39,787 nt of DNA from Candidatus Peribacteria bacterium (GTDB lineage Bacteria > Patescibacteriota > Gracilibacteria > UBA1369 > UBA12463): assembly GCA_943355055.1 (NCBI GenBank), contig CALREA010000007.1, forward strand, positions 1 to 39,787. Reading direction: 5' to 3'. The position numbers and the translations under genes were made by a program. The notes under the pieces were generated by a model, which saw nothing but the letters and a program-made list of their open reading frames with translations, made no database searches and was not told the DNA's origin. Positions 1 to 7,703 of the stretch are shown here, piece by piece. Each line of letters begins with the position of its first letter. The stretch's first letter is position 1.

Positions 1-482
1 GCCGTACCGGTACCGGGATAGGGATAGACGAAATATTTATTTGCATCGCAACCAGCCATCGTATTATCCGCACTACCTGTCGATTTATTTTCATAACACC
101 CCTCGCCTCCCGTGGTCTTGTCCGTAGTTTTCCAGGAGATCGTGCCACCGTGAGAATCGGAAATCGTATTATCGACCGCCTCTTTACCGCCATTCATCGC
201 CTTGATGAGATCGGGAAAATCTTTCGGTTTATTTTGAGCGTACAATCCTAATTCCAATCCCAATTGCGCATTCAGCTGCGCCTGATCGGCATATTTGGCA
301 CCCTTGGCGATATTTTGGGTACGCACCATGCTCTGCATGATGTCGGCGGTCATGAGCATAAACGCCACCACCATCACCATTGCGATCACCAGGGAGACGC
401 CGGAACGCTTGGTAAGGGATTCGGAGGGATACTGTTTCGTGAGAATTTTTTTGAAGTTTTTTTTGAAAAATGAAATCAACAT
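1..482 (-). CDS. PilX-like prepilin (partial, C-terminus off window)
   Basis: The reading frame opens at ATG 482 on the minus strand and runs off the left edge, leaving about 160 residues. The N-terminus is basic (MLISFFKKNFKKILTK), followed by KRSGVSLVIAMVMVVAFMLM. This is a prepilin-type leader ending in Gly with a hydrophobic helix after it, as in PilX/minor pilins that start with a small residue and lack the usual Phe. The Glu at +5 seen in most pilins is missing, which is common in the PilX/GspK class. It starts 5 nt after the stop of the upstream pilin gene, so it is the third gene of a pilin operon. Minor pilins prime assembly of type IV pili or pseudopili in the envelope. The exact class is inferred from the leader and position. 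Confidence 0.6.
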   Translation of the reverse strand, partial: MLISFFKKNFKKILTKQYPSESLTKRSGVSLVIAMVMVVAFMLMTADIMQSMVRTQNIAKGAKYADQAQLNAQLGLELGLYAQNKPKDFPDLIKAMNGGKEAVDNTISDSHGGTISWKTTDKTTGGEGCYENKSTGSADNTMAGCDANKYFVYPYPGTGT

Positions 483-487
483 AAAAA

Positions 488-1168
488 TTAATAATTCATC
501 AAATACGAACTCGATATTTCTTCGTGGGGAGTGCTACCTACTTTCCAGGCAATCGTAATGTCGACTTGTATCGAATCTTTGTATATTTTTTTCAAAGTAA
601 TTTTTCTGCAAAACGCCGGGACACTGTCAGCGGGTGGGGCCTGATCGGTAGAGAACATAACGCCGTTATAGGCATTATCGGGATCATCGGTTTTGTTTTC
701 ATAAACAGCATACGATTTCACAGGGTCAGTGAATTTTTTACACTCATCAAAACTATCCTTATCCTTGCCGGGAATATCCACCACCTCCGCCAGTCGCATA
801 TTCATATCCTGAGCCGAGTTCATCACGAGACCGAAGTTTCTGGGAGTTGCGACAGCAAGAGTGTCGGGATTTTGCTTGGCGCACGATTTCGCCGCGAACG
901 TAATATCCCAACAGTTTTTGTCAGTGAAGCGGATCCAGTTGGTATTGCGAATCATTTTCAACGTCTCAAACGCTTCACGGGCCAAATATCTCGCCTGAAA
1001 TGTCCGGCGTACATCATAACTCGCACGATTTGAATTGATCAGCAGCGATGTCGTCGCCGTCGCAGTCGTAGCCAATACAAACACCGCCACCAGAATCTCC
1101 ACCAGGGTTTCTCCTGAGCGTTTTTTTGTCGCATGTTTCCTAAAAAAATTACTCAAGAACGCCAACAT
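488..1168 (-). CDS. Type IV pilus minor pilin, PilV/GspI-like
   Basis: 226 residues. The leader KKRSGETLVEILVAVFVLAT has the prepilin peptidase site after Gly, Glu at +5 of the mature protein and about 20 hydrophobic residues, so the product is a class III-signal pilin inserted in the membrane and processed by PilD. The leader is unusual in having Glu rather than Phe/Met at +1. The C-terminal part (several Cys, e.g. NCWDITFAAKSC) is not recognisable. The start at 1168 overlaps the end of the upstream pilin gene by 20 nt, which suggests translational coupling. PilV/PilX/GspH-like genes in a row usually encode the minor pilin tip complex. Confidence 0.75.
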   Translation of the reverse strand: MLAFLSNFFRKHATKKRSGETLVEILVAVFVLATTATATTSLLINSNRASYDVRRTFQARYLAREAFETLKMIRNTNWIRFTDKNCWDITFAAKSCAKQNPDTLAVATPRNFGLVMNSAQDMNMRLAEVVDIPGKDKDSFDECKKFTDPVKSYAVYENKTDDPDNAYNGVMFSTDQAPPADSVPAFCRKITLKKIYKDSIQVDITIAWKVGSTPHEEISSSYLMNY

Positions 1169-1766
1169 TGGTATAGAGGGTTAGTACTTTGGTGTAGGAA
1201 AGTTGAGGATCGCAATGGCTAGTATCGGTCGCGGCCTCACAGAAAGAAAGCGTAATAGGCTGAGGCGTCGCCGTTTGATTGGTCGAAGAAAAAGTCCCAA
1301 ACGGAGGGGCATAGGAAAAAGAAATTTTCTCGGCGAACTTGGTGTAATCCCCCGCGGCTTTCGCGTACCAGAATTCAACCTTCGGATTCACGCAGAACGA
1401 GTCCATGACAACGATATTGCTTGATAGAAAATCCTGGGCGTTGGTTTTTTGATAGATCAAATTCACATCGTATCCACTCGGGCATTTTTTGATATCGTTT
1501 TGTTTTTGGGCGATCACCCCGAAACTTTTGGGAACACACGGTTTATTTCCTTCACAGCTCGCATCCGTAACCAACTTCCCATTCAAAGAATAACTCCTCG
1601 CGAGTTCAAAAAAATTGGAAAACTGACGAAAGATGGTATTCACACGGGAAGTGCGCTGAAGGTTCAACATACCCCCAAAAGCACTCGTCGTAATGATCGC
1701 CATAATGATCACCACCAGAATAACTTCGATCAAGGTGAAACCGGTTTGCATTCGAATCAATTTCAT
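1149..1766 (-). CDS. Type IV pilus/pseudopilin minor subunit, GspH/FimT-like
   Basis: 205 residues. MKLIRMQTGFTLIEVILVVII is a textbook prepilin signal: a short basic leader, cleavage after G9, Phe at +1 and Glu at +5, then a hydrophobic helix. Downstream there is a FimT/GspH-like stretch (LQRTSRVNTIFRQFSNFFELAR) followed by a variable globular part with Cys pairs. It is the first gene of the three-gene pilin operon. A TACAAT box (1773-1778, minus strand) lies exactly 6 nt upstream of the ATG and no Shine-Dalgarno sequence is visible, so the mRNA is probably leaderless. Confidence 0.75.
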   Translation of the reverse strand: MKLIRMQTGFTLIEVILVVIIMAIITTSAFGGMLNLQRTSRVNTIFRQFSNFFELARSYSLNGKLVTDASCEGNKPCVPKSFGVIAQKQNDIKKCPSGYDVNLIYQKTNAQDFLSSNIVVMDSFCVNPKVEFWYAKAAGDYTKFAEKISFSYAPPFGTFSSTNQTATPQPITLSFCEAATDTSHCDPQLSYTKVLTLYTNVGVLE

Positions 1767-1772
1767 GGTGAA

Positions 1773-1778
1773 ATTGTA
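1773..1778 (-). promoter_or_regulatory. -10 box of pilin operon (leaderless type)
   Basis: TACAAT on the minus strand, 6 nt before the ATG at 1766. Transcription starting about 7 nt downstream of a -10 box would begin at or next to the start codon. No convincing -35 box is visible. Confidence 0.45.
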
Positions 1779-1978
1779 ACAAATTATTCAAGAATTTGTA
1801 ATACATATGTCAGGGTTTTGTTAGAACGGCATGATATGGTCGTAGTGTTCTTTTCAGTATCGTTCTTTGAAACCAGCGGAAGAAACATTACAGCAGACGA
1901 AAGTTTCAAACGTAACAAAACTTCAACTGGTCACAAGGATCACACTTCTAAAACCTCAAGCACATGGAGCAAAAAGCT

Positions 1979-3469
1979 ATGAAAACCACGGCACAAGTCA
2001 GCAAGATCGACAAGGTTCTTTTCGGTCTTTTCATGCTCTTCTACGTCATGCTCGTTCTCATCACGTCGGCGGTTCTGACGGGGTGCGCGGGCGAGGACAT
2101 CACCATCCAAGGTGCCTGGACCGAAGAGGAAAATCGGACGGACATCGGCGACACTCAGGTCAATGGTCAGATCGACACTCAGATCAGCAAGCAGGACATC
2201 GGCGAGAGCCAAGTCAGCAAGCAAGTAGACACTCAGGTCGGCAAGCGGGACATCGCGCTCGGCACGGTCAACGTCACGGAGGACACCAGTGACAGTCAGG
2301 ACATTGGCCAGGACAGCACTTCGGACATCGATCAAGACAGTGAATCGGAGGATACTCAAGACATTCAGGACACACAGGACGGCGACGAAGGAGACACGGC
2401 ACCGACAAACATCGTCATCGCGGATGTGAACACCACGGAGGATGTCGCTTCATCGAACGTGACTGACTCGGTCAGCACGGAATTAAATGAGGAATCGGAC
2501 GAGGACTCGAATTCGAATGAGGACTCGGTCTCGATAAAGGAGGACTCAAGTGCGAACGACACGAAGCTCGTCGCTTCAGCGGACGTCACGGCGCTACTGG
2601 ACACGGCATGGGTCAAAGACACGATAAACATCAATGACAGCGAGAGCGCCAAAGACACCAATACGGTCAAAGACGTTGAGAATGTCAAAGACACCGTCGT
2701 CACCCAACAGCCCGACATTATCACCATTTCACAGGACATCATCAGCGATGTGAAAGAAGTGGTAAGTAGCATCATGCCGGACATTCCGGACATCATCACG
2801 GACACGGGTGTGAGCATCTTCATGGACATCATCACGGACATGTTTCAGCAGAAATCGGAAGTGGCCGAAGTGTTGGGGCAGCCCGACACGACGAACGCGC
2901 CCGATACGACAAGTGCATCGGACACGTCAGCTCAAGACATGAATCAGGACACGAAGGTTTTGGTTCCGGATGCGCAAGTCGCGCCTCCTGCGGACATCGC
3001 GCAGCTCAACGACGGGACCACCTGGTACACGAGCAAGGAGTACAAGTACAAGGTGCAGTTTCCGTCATGGGTCGAGTCGAGTCAGTTGAAGACGACAGAC
3101 CTCATGCTGAAGGGCAACGCAGCGAACAAGACCGGCCTGACCAAGCAGCAGTTAGTAAGTATTGGTCATTTCACGTTGCGTACGGAGTTCGAATACTATC
3201 CCGATTACATGACGTACGACGGGTGGTGGAAGAATCTGTACGGCAAGCCGGACGAGGTGGTGACGTATCAGGGTCAGACCCTCAAATACCACTCGATCGA
3301 CAGCGGTGGCGGGTTCACTCGGTACACGTACGTGAAAATCGGAAAGATTGGTTCGTTACGCATCGAGATGAGCTTCAGCATGCCCGAGTACGCCTACATC
3401 GAAGGTTTCGAAGAGAAGGCACTCGAGGTTCTCTACATGGTCACCAAATCCGCGCAGGCGGTCAACTAG
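1979..3469 (+). CDS. Asp/Thr-rich surface lipoprotein
   Basis: About 496 residues from ATG 1979. This start is preferred over the in-frame ATG at 1964 because GGAG (1966-1969) sits 9 nt before it. A basic N-terminus and hydrophobic segment (LFGLFMLFYVMLVLITSAV) end in the lipobox LTGC, so the mature protein starts at a lipidated Cys. A very acidic low-complexity linker of about 300 residues follows, rich in DT, DI, DTQ and SxD units, with an internal repeat near the N-terminus (IDTQISKQDIG / VDTQVGKRDI). The last 150 residues (WYTSKEYKYKVQFPSW onward) look globular, aromatic-rich and beta-like, reminiscent of PsbP/Mog1-type envelope domains but not assignable. It is followed 35 nt later by the secreted M23 peptidase gene and shares its higher GC and SD-led start, so the two probably form an operon. 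Function unknown; it may be a tethered adhesin or stalk. Confidence 0.75.
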   Translation: MKTTAQVSKIDKVLFGLFMLFYVMLVLITSAVLTGCAGEDITIQGAWTEEENRTDIGDTQVNGQIDTQISKQDIGESQVSKQVDTQVGKRDIALGTVNVTEDTSDSQDIGQDSTSDIDQDSESEDTQDIQDTQDGDEGDTAPTNIVIADVNTTEDVASSNVTDSVSTELNEESDEDSNSNEDSVSIKEDSSANDTKLVASADVTALLDTAWVKDTININDSESAKDTNTVKDVENVKDTVVTQQPDIITISQDIISDVKEVVSSIMPDIPDIITDTGVSIFMDIITDMFQQKSEVAEVLGQPDTTNAPDTTSASDTSAQDMNQDTKVLVPDAQVAPPADIAQLNDGTTWYTSKEYKYKVQFPSWVESSQLKTTDLMLKGNAANKTGLTKQQLVSIGHFTLRTEFEYYPDYMTYDGWWKNLYGKPDEVVTYQGQTLKYHSIDSGGGFTRYTYVKIGKIGSLRIEMSFSMPEYAYIEGFEEKALEVLYMVTKSAQAVN

Positions 3470-3504
3470 AACCGCGCCCAAGGGGCGCTACAGAGGAGTC
3501 AGTC

Positions 3505-6500
3505 ATGCTTCACAAGCATCCAAAAGATAATGTTCCGTTCATCATCAAGGTCATTCTGTTCATCGGCATCACGTTGATGTGGGTGGGTAGTGGCCATGCG
3601 ATCGCGCCCGAGTTTGAGAAGTACAAGATCACGATCACCGATCCGCTTTTCGAAGATTGGACGGATGGGACCTACAGCCAGTTTGGCGGTACGGCGCTCT
3701 ACGACGTGAACAAGACCATTGGCCTGATCAACGACATTTGTGGGACGACCGATGGCGATACGCGTGGTCGCGCCTACGATCAGCATCACGGCTGGGATCG
3801 TAACATTCCCAACGACGTCAACGGTCAGTACACCGTCTTTGCCATCGCCCCGGGCACCGTGGAAATGGTGTTAGGGGGTTGTAACAAGGGCGACAAAGGG
3901 TGCAATGACGGCGCGGGCAACATGATTAAAATCCGTCACAATGACAAGGTCGTTTCCAAGTACTTCCATCTGAAGAAGGGCACGATGTTTGTCAAAAAGG
4001 ATCAGTGGGTGGATCGGTTCCACCCATTGGCCTACGGCGGCAGCACGGGTCAGAGTACAGGCGAACACGTGCATCTCCAAATTGAGGTCGATGGGAAGTC
4101 CGTCGATCCCCTCAGTCTGGCGGGTGACTGGAAGCCTCCGCTCATCTTCAGCCTGAACAAGTGCAACAGCGACCCGCAGCATAATTTGGTAAGCTACACC
4201 TCGCTCTTCGACTACGCGAAAAATATCACCGCCCCCTACCGCGACAACGCAATCGGTCAGGGCTACACGGTGAAAAAGGAACTCTCGTGGATTCTGGATA
4301 GTGGTGGTGCGATGGAAAAAGAACTGCTCGTGGAGGTATATGAAAAGGACGGCAAAAGTAGCGCCCAGATCTACGACCTCATCGGACACGCTCCAGCTCC
4401 TATCACGCTCGCAGAGCCGATTTACGCATGGTGGCAGAGCAACTTCAACGTCATCGTCGTGGGAAAACCCATCGCCAGCACCTTCACGGTGGCGACCGTT
4501 ACATCAGAGGTTCTTTTTGAAAAAAAGATTCTCGTCATGAGCGGATACGGCGGCGGTACGATCAAGCAGGACCAACCATACCCCGAAGGCGCTTGCCCGG
4601 GAGCATTCTCGGACGGCTGGAAGGGCGGGAAGTCATATGCGGTGGTGACCGCCTTCAAGAAAAACGGCGGCATCAACAAAGTAGGCAACGCCACAGGGAA
4701 AGATTCGCAGACTCCGTACGTGCACGAGTGGAATACGACAGGATACTTTCTCCAAGATTTCATTGGAGGAGGGTACGGGAGCTGCGGGATCATGCTGCAG
4801 AACACGAGTGATGATTTTCAGGCCTTCCTGATTCGTGGCACGATGTGGAATGTATATCGGGCAGCCGGAAACGGTCCGACGAAGTTTGGTTATCCGTTGG
4901 GTGATCAATATTTCGATTCGACATTCAATGTCACGCGTCAGGACTTCGAAAAAGGCCTCTCGATTCTCGACACGGGAGAAATCATCGCGACCACGGTCAC
5001 CTGTCCACAGGTCGACGCCGGCTCAACCGGCGCGACATGCAAATGTGCGGGCAACACCAAATCACTTCCCTGTGGCGACTGTGGCAACCAGCAATGGACC
5101 TGCCAAAACAACCTCTGGGTAGTCAACGGTATCTGCGCCGGACAAGGGGCATGCGTGCCGGGGAAAATAGAAGAAGTGGCATGCGGGTGCGGCGGAAAGA
5201 TGACGCGCGCCTGCGACAACATGTGTAAGTGGGACGAGTGGAGCTTCTGTAACAAACTCGCCTCGAAGGAAATCTGCGACAAAATCGACAACGATTGCAA
5301 CGGACAGACCGACGAGGGCGTTCTCAATGAGTGTGGCGGCTGCGCGCCGCTCTACAAGTCTCTCGGAAGCGGATGTGGCACGTGCAGCACCTATCAGTGC
5401 GACGTGACGAAGGAAAAACTCAATTGCGTCTCTATGGCAGTCTGCCAATCGGGCAAGGTAAAGACCGAACCCTGTGGTACCTGTGGCGGCACGCGAAGCG
5501 CCACCTGCAACAACTGTCAGTGGAGCGCGTGGTCAGCATGCGACAAGACCCCCTCTCCGGAAAAGTGCGACCAGCTCGACAACGACTGCAACGGACAGAC
5601 CGATGAGAATAATGTCTGCTGCTCGCAGCAGTTAGAAATCTGCAACGGAAAGGATGATAATTGCAACGGGCAGACCGACGAAGGGGTGCTCAACGAGTGT
5701 GGTGGCTGCGCGCCACTCACGATGAAGGTTGGGAGTCCATGCGGCACGTGTGGTAATTATCAGTGTGACGTGACGAAACAGAAGCTCATCTGCGTCTCCA
5801 CGGCAGTTTGTGAATCGGGCAAGGTAAAGACCGAACCCTGTGGTACCTGTGGCGGCACGCGAAGCGCCACCTGCAACAACTGTCAGTGGAGCGCGTGGTC
5901 AGCATGCGACAAAACTCCTTTCCCGGAAAAGTGCGACCAGCTCGACAACGACTGCGACGGACTCACCGATGAGGATAATGTTTGCTGCAAGCCATCACCG
6001 GAGGTATGCAACTATCAGGATGACAACTGCAACGGACAGACCGACGAAGGGGTGAAAAATCTCTGCGGCGGCTGTTCGTCACTCAGTGGTCAGCCTGGCA
6101 CGAGCTGTTCAAACGGTGGAACGTGGCAATGTAACGGGAGCGATGGAGTGACATGCAACGGGCAGCCTCCTCCCCCCCCTCCGCCAAACAAAAACGAGTG
6201 CGGAGGTGATTCGTCTCTCACGAACAAGCCGTATACTTCTTGCGGATTTTGCGGAACCTACCAGTGTAGTGGTGCCAACTCGACCACGTGCACGGGACAG
6301 GGAGTCTGCTCGCCGGGAGTGACGGCTCAACAGAGCTGCGTCGTCAATGGAGTATGCGGTAGCGGTAGTGGGGCACAAACCAATAGCTGCACCGCGCAGT
6401 GCCAGTGGCAAACCGGAAGCTGCATCGCATCAGGCGGTGGGCAACAGTACAAGTTCGACACGCAAAAGGTCTGTGGCGCCAAGTACTGCTTCCGGATCGA

Positions 6501-6789
6501 CAGCATCAGTAACGGCATCGGCTACGGCAAAATCAGCAAGCCAAACGCCCTGGCCTTCGGCAGTTTTCCCATGGAATGGTTCGTCACGAACGCGACGACG
6601 GGCCAAACGATGGGAGCTCCCGTCGGTTCCGGATGTCAATCAACCTTCACCGGTCTGTACGAAGGGACAATTACCTTCAAGCTGACGACCGTGCAGGGTA
6701 CGAGTGCCGTGTACATGGAGACATTTTCCAACACGGCCTGCAAAGACTACGACAAGACTCCCACGGTCAACATTCAAAAATGCTACTAG
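3505..6789 (+). CDS. Large secreted M23 peptidase with LGFP-like and MopE-type repeats
   Basis: About 1,094 residues from ATG 3505, which has AGAGGAG (3492-3498) 6 nt upstream; the open frame extends further upstream but overlaps the lipoprotein gene. Signal peptide: FIIKVILFIGITLMWVGSGHA. An M23/LytM-type metallo-endopeptidase domain follows, with the zinc/catalytic pattern HHGWD (H94...D98) and EHVHLQ (H188, H190). A region near residues 450-490 (FGYPLGDQYFDS ... DFEKG) resembles an LGFP cell-wall repeat. From about residue 505 the protein is Cys-rich, with five MopE-type putative metal-binding motifs of the form C-x4-DN/DD-x-CNGQTDE starting near residues 591, 688, 713, 810 and 835, then a poly-Pro stretch and a C-terminal domain. 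M23 enzymes cut peptidoglycan cross-bridges; a secreted multi-domain form could act on the cell's own wall or on a host's. The substrate is inferred. Confidence 0.8.
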   Translation: MLHKHPKDNVPFIIKVILFIGITLMWVGSGHAIAPEFEKYKITITDPLFEDWTDGTYSQFGGTALYDVNKTIGLINDICGTTDGDTRGRAYDQHHGWDRNIPNDVNGQYTVFAIAPGTVEMVLGGCNKGDKGCNDGAGNMIKIRHNDKVVSKYFHLKKGTMFVKKDQWVDRFHPLAYGGSTGQSTGEHVHLQIEVDGKSVDPLSLAGDWKPPLIFSLNKCNSDPQHNLVSYTSLFDYAKNITAPYRDNAIGQGYTVKKELSWILDSGGAMEKELLVEVYEKDGKSSAQIYDLIGHAPAPITLAEPIYAWWQSNFNVIVVGKPIASTFTVATVTSEVLFEKKILVMSGYGGGTIKQDQPYPEGACPGAFSDGWKGGKSYAVVTAFKKNGGINKVGNATGKDSQTPYVHEWNTTGYFLQDFIGGGYGSCGIMLQNTSDDFQAFLIRGTMWNVYRAAGNGPTKFGYPLGDQYFDSTFNVTRQDFEKGLSILDTGEIIATTVTCPQVDAGSTGATCKCAGNTKSLPCGDCGNQQWTCQNNLWVVNGICAGQGACVPGKIEEVACGCGGKMTRACDNMCKWDEWSFCNKLASKEICDKIDNDCNGQTDEGVLNECGGCAPLYKSLGSGCGTCSTYQCDVTKEKLNCVSMAVCQSGKVKTEPCGTCGGTRSATCNNCQWSAWSACDKTPSPEKCDQLDNDCNGQTDENNVCCSQQLEICNGKDDNCNGQTDEGVLNECGGCAPLTMKVGSPCGTCGNYQCDVTKQKLICVSTAVCESGKVKTEPCGTCGGTRSATCNNCQWSAWSACDKTPFPEKCDQLDNDCDGLTDEDNVCCKPSPEVCNYQDDNCNGQTDEGVKNLCGGCSSLSGQPGTSCSNGGTWQCNGSDGVTCNGQPPPPPPPNKNECGGDSSLTNKPYTSCGFCGTYQCSGANSTTCTGQGVCSPGVTAQQSCVVNGVCGSGSGAQTNSCTAQCQWQTGSCIASGGGQQYKFDTQKVCGAKYCFRIDSISNGIGYGKISKPNALAFGSFPMEWFVTNATTGQTMGAPVGSGCQSTFTGLYEGTITFKLTTVQGTSAVYMETFSNTACKDYDKTPTVNIQKCY
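5448..5912 (+). repeat. Duplicated 99-bp block inside the M23/MopE gene
   Basis: Positions 5448-5546 and 5814-5912 are identical over 99 bp (offset 366), encoding the segment from SGKVKTEPCGTCGGTRS to WSACDK. The surrounding Cys-rich modules are similar but diverged. Perfect nucleotide identity in a protein repeat points to recent duplication or gene conversion. Confidence 0.9.
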
Positions 6790-6969
6790 TGTTTCTTCCG
6801 CTCTTCAAACGGACTTCTCTGAAAAGAAAATAGCCACGGCGTGACTACGACATATGGAGCGCAACTTCTCTCTGTATCGTCCACGTCCCCACACGCTATC
6901 CTCTACGAGAAGGATGCGGTTTCTACACTTCTAAAGAAGAATGCCTCATCGTACCGTTCCTCAACTCAA

Positions 6970-7010
6970 GCTCCGTGCAGCACGCCTCAAAAACGTCTGC
7001 ACGGAGCCTC
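6970..7010 (+). terminator. Hairpin downstream of M23 gene, probable terminator
   Basis: 11-bp perfect stem GCTCCGTGCAG (6970-6980) / CTGCACGGAGC (6997-7007), extended by an inner ACG/CGT pair past a one-base bulge, followed by a pyrimidine run CTCTTTCTTC. It lies about 180 nt after the M23 stop. The rest of the gap from 6790 shows no convincing gene. Confidence 0.5.
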
Positions 7011-7076
7011 TTTCTTCAGGCCGATTCCATCGCAATCCGATTTCGTAACAATCCACATCCTATGCCCACCTCAGTC

Positions 7077-7113
7077 TTGACCAAACAGCCTTATGTACGT
7101 TATAATGTACATA
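7077..7113 (+). promoter_or_regulatory. Toxin-antitoxin promoter with overlapping palindromic operator
   Basis: TTGACC (7077-7082), 18-nt spacer, TATAAT (7101-7106), then ATG at 7113 (6 nt gap). Inverted repeat arms TATGTAC (7092-7098) and GTACATA (7107-7113) flank the -10 box, as expected for an autoregulated antitoxin operator. The predicted transcription start coincides with the start codon. Confidence 0.7.
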
Positions 7114-7445
7114 TGAAAAAAACATCTCCAAAACGTCAGGCGAAATCCACAAAATCAACAAAATCAACACAGCAGAAATCCATGCTCTCGGCAACCAATG
7201 CTCGTCGTGATTTTTTCAAACTTATTCAGATGGCTCAACAACCCGGCAGCCAAATCACCATCACGGTCGATGGCGAGCCGAAGGTCACCATGCTCTCATA
7301 CGATGACTACGAAGGCCTCATGGAAACACTCGAAATCATGTCCGATCCTGAACTCGTCAAAGGCATAAAACAGGGAATAAAAGAAATGAACCAGGGGCTT
7401 GGCAGACCGTGGGAAGAGGTAAAAAAAGAATTAAACATTCCATGA
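7113..7445 (+). CDS. Type II antitoxin, Phd/YefM family
   Basis: 110 residues from ATG 7113, chosen because it follows a consensus promoter by 6 nt. The N-terminus is a Lys/Ser/Thr-rich extension (KSTKSTKS). The core LSATNARRDFFKLIQMA ... GEPKVTMLSYDDYEGLMETLEIM is the Phd/YefM fold, with a helix that dimerises and binds operator DNA and a conserved 'vxmS.ddY..l.etl' segment. The tail (KQGIKEMNQGLGRPWEEVKKEL) should be the toxin-binding region. The toxin gene starts 1 nt after the stop. A palindrome over the promoter suggests autorepression. The basic N-terminal extension is longer than in typical family members. Confidence 0.85.
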   Translation: MKKTSPKRQAKSTKSTKSTQQKSMLSATNARRDFFKLIQMAQQPGSQITITVDGEPKVTMLSYDDYEGLMETLEIMSDPELVKGIKQGIKEMNQGLGRPWEEVKKELNIP

Positions 7446-7446
7446 C

Positions 7447-7698
7447 ATGTATAAAATTATCATCCAGCCAAATGCTGAAAAGAAGCTCGCAAAACTTCCT
7501 AAGCATTGGCAATTAAAAATCGGTCGTGCGATAAATTTGCTTACGATAGATCCTTTTATCGGTAAGAAATTGCATGGCGATCATCGAGGATCCCGAGTGC
7601 TTCGTGCCTGGCCATATCGAATTATCTACACCATAGATACTCATCGTATTATTATCCATGTTCTCGATCTCGGTCATCGCAAGGATATTTATCAATAA
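7447..7698 (+). CDS. RelE/ParE-superfamily toxin
   Basis: 83 residues, typical for the family. Features: KIIIQPNAEKKLAKLP (N-terminal helix), IDPFIGKKLHGDHRGSRVLRAWPYRIIYTID and the terminal VLDLGHRKDIY, matching the RelE/YoeB/Txe pattern of a Leu-Arg-x-x-x-Tyr-Arg-Ile-x-Tyr strand and a C-terminal His-Arg-x-x-x-Tyr. RelE members cleave mRNA at the ribosome; ParE members target gyrase. The HRKDIY end fits the RNase type, but this is not certain. It is co-transcribed with the antitoxin (1-nt gap). Confidence 0.85.
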   Translation: MYKIIIQPNAEKKLAKLPKHWQLKIGRAINLLTIDPFIGKKLHGDHRGSRVLRAWPYRIIYTIDTHRIIIHVLDLGHRKDIYQ

Positions 7699-7703
7699 TA
7701 TCT

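Noticed and set aside
2365-2841. 158-codon antisense frame rich in Ser/Met/Val
   Set aside because: Mirror of the repetitive Asp/Thr codons of the lipoprotein gene.
6841-7080. 79-codon frame between the M23 gene and the toxin-antitoxin pair
   Set aside because: Low protein likeness, contains the terminator hairpin and overlaps the promoter region.
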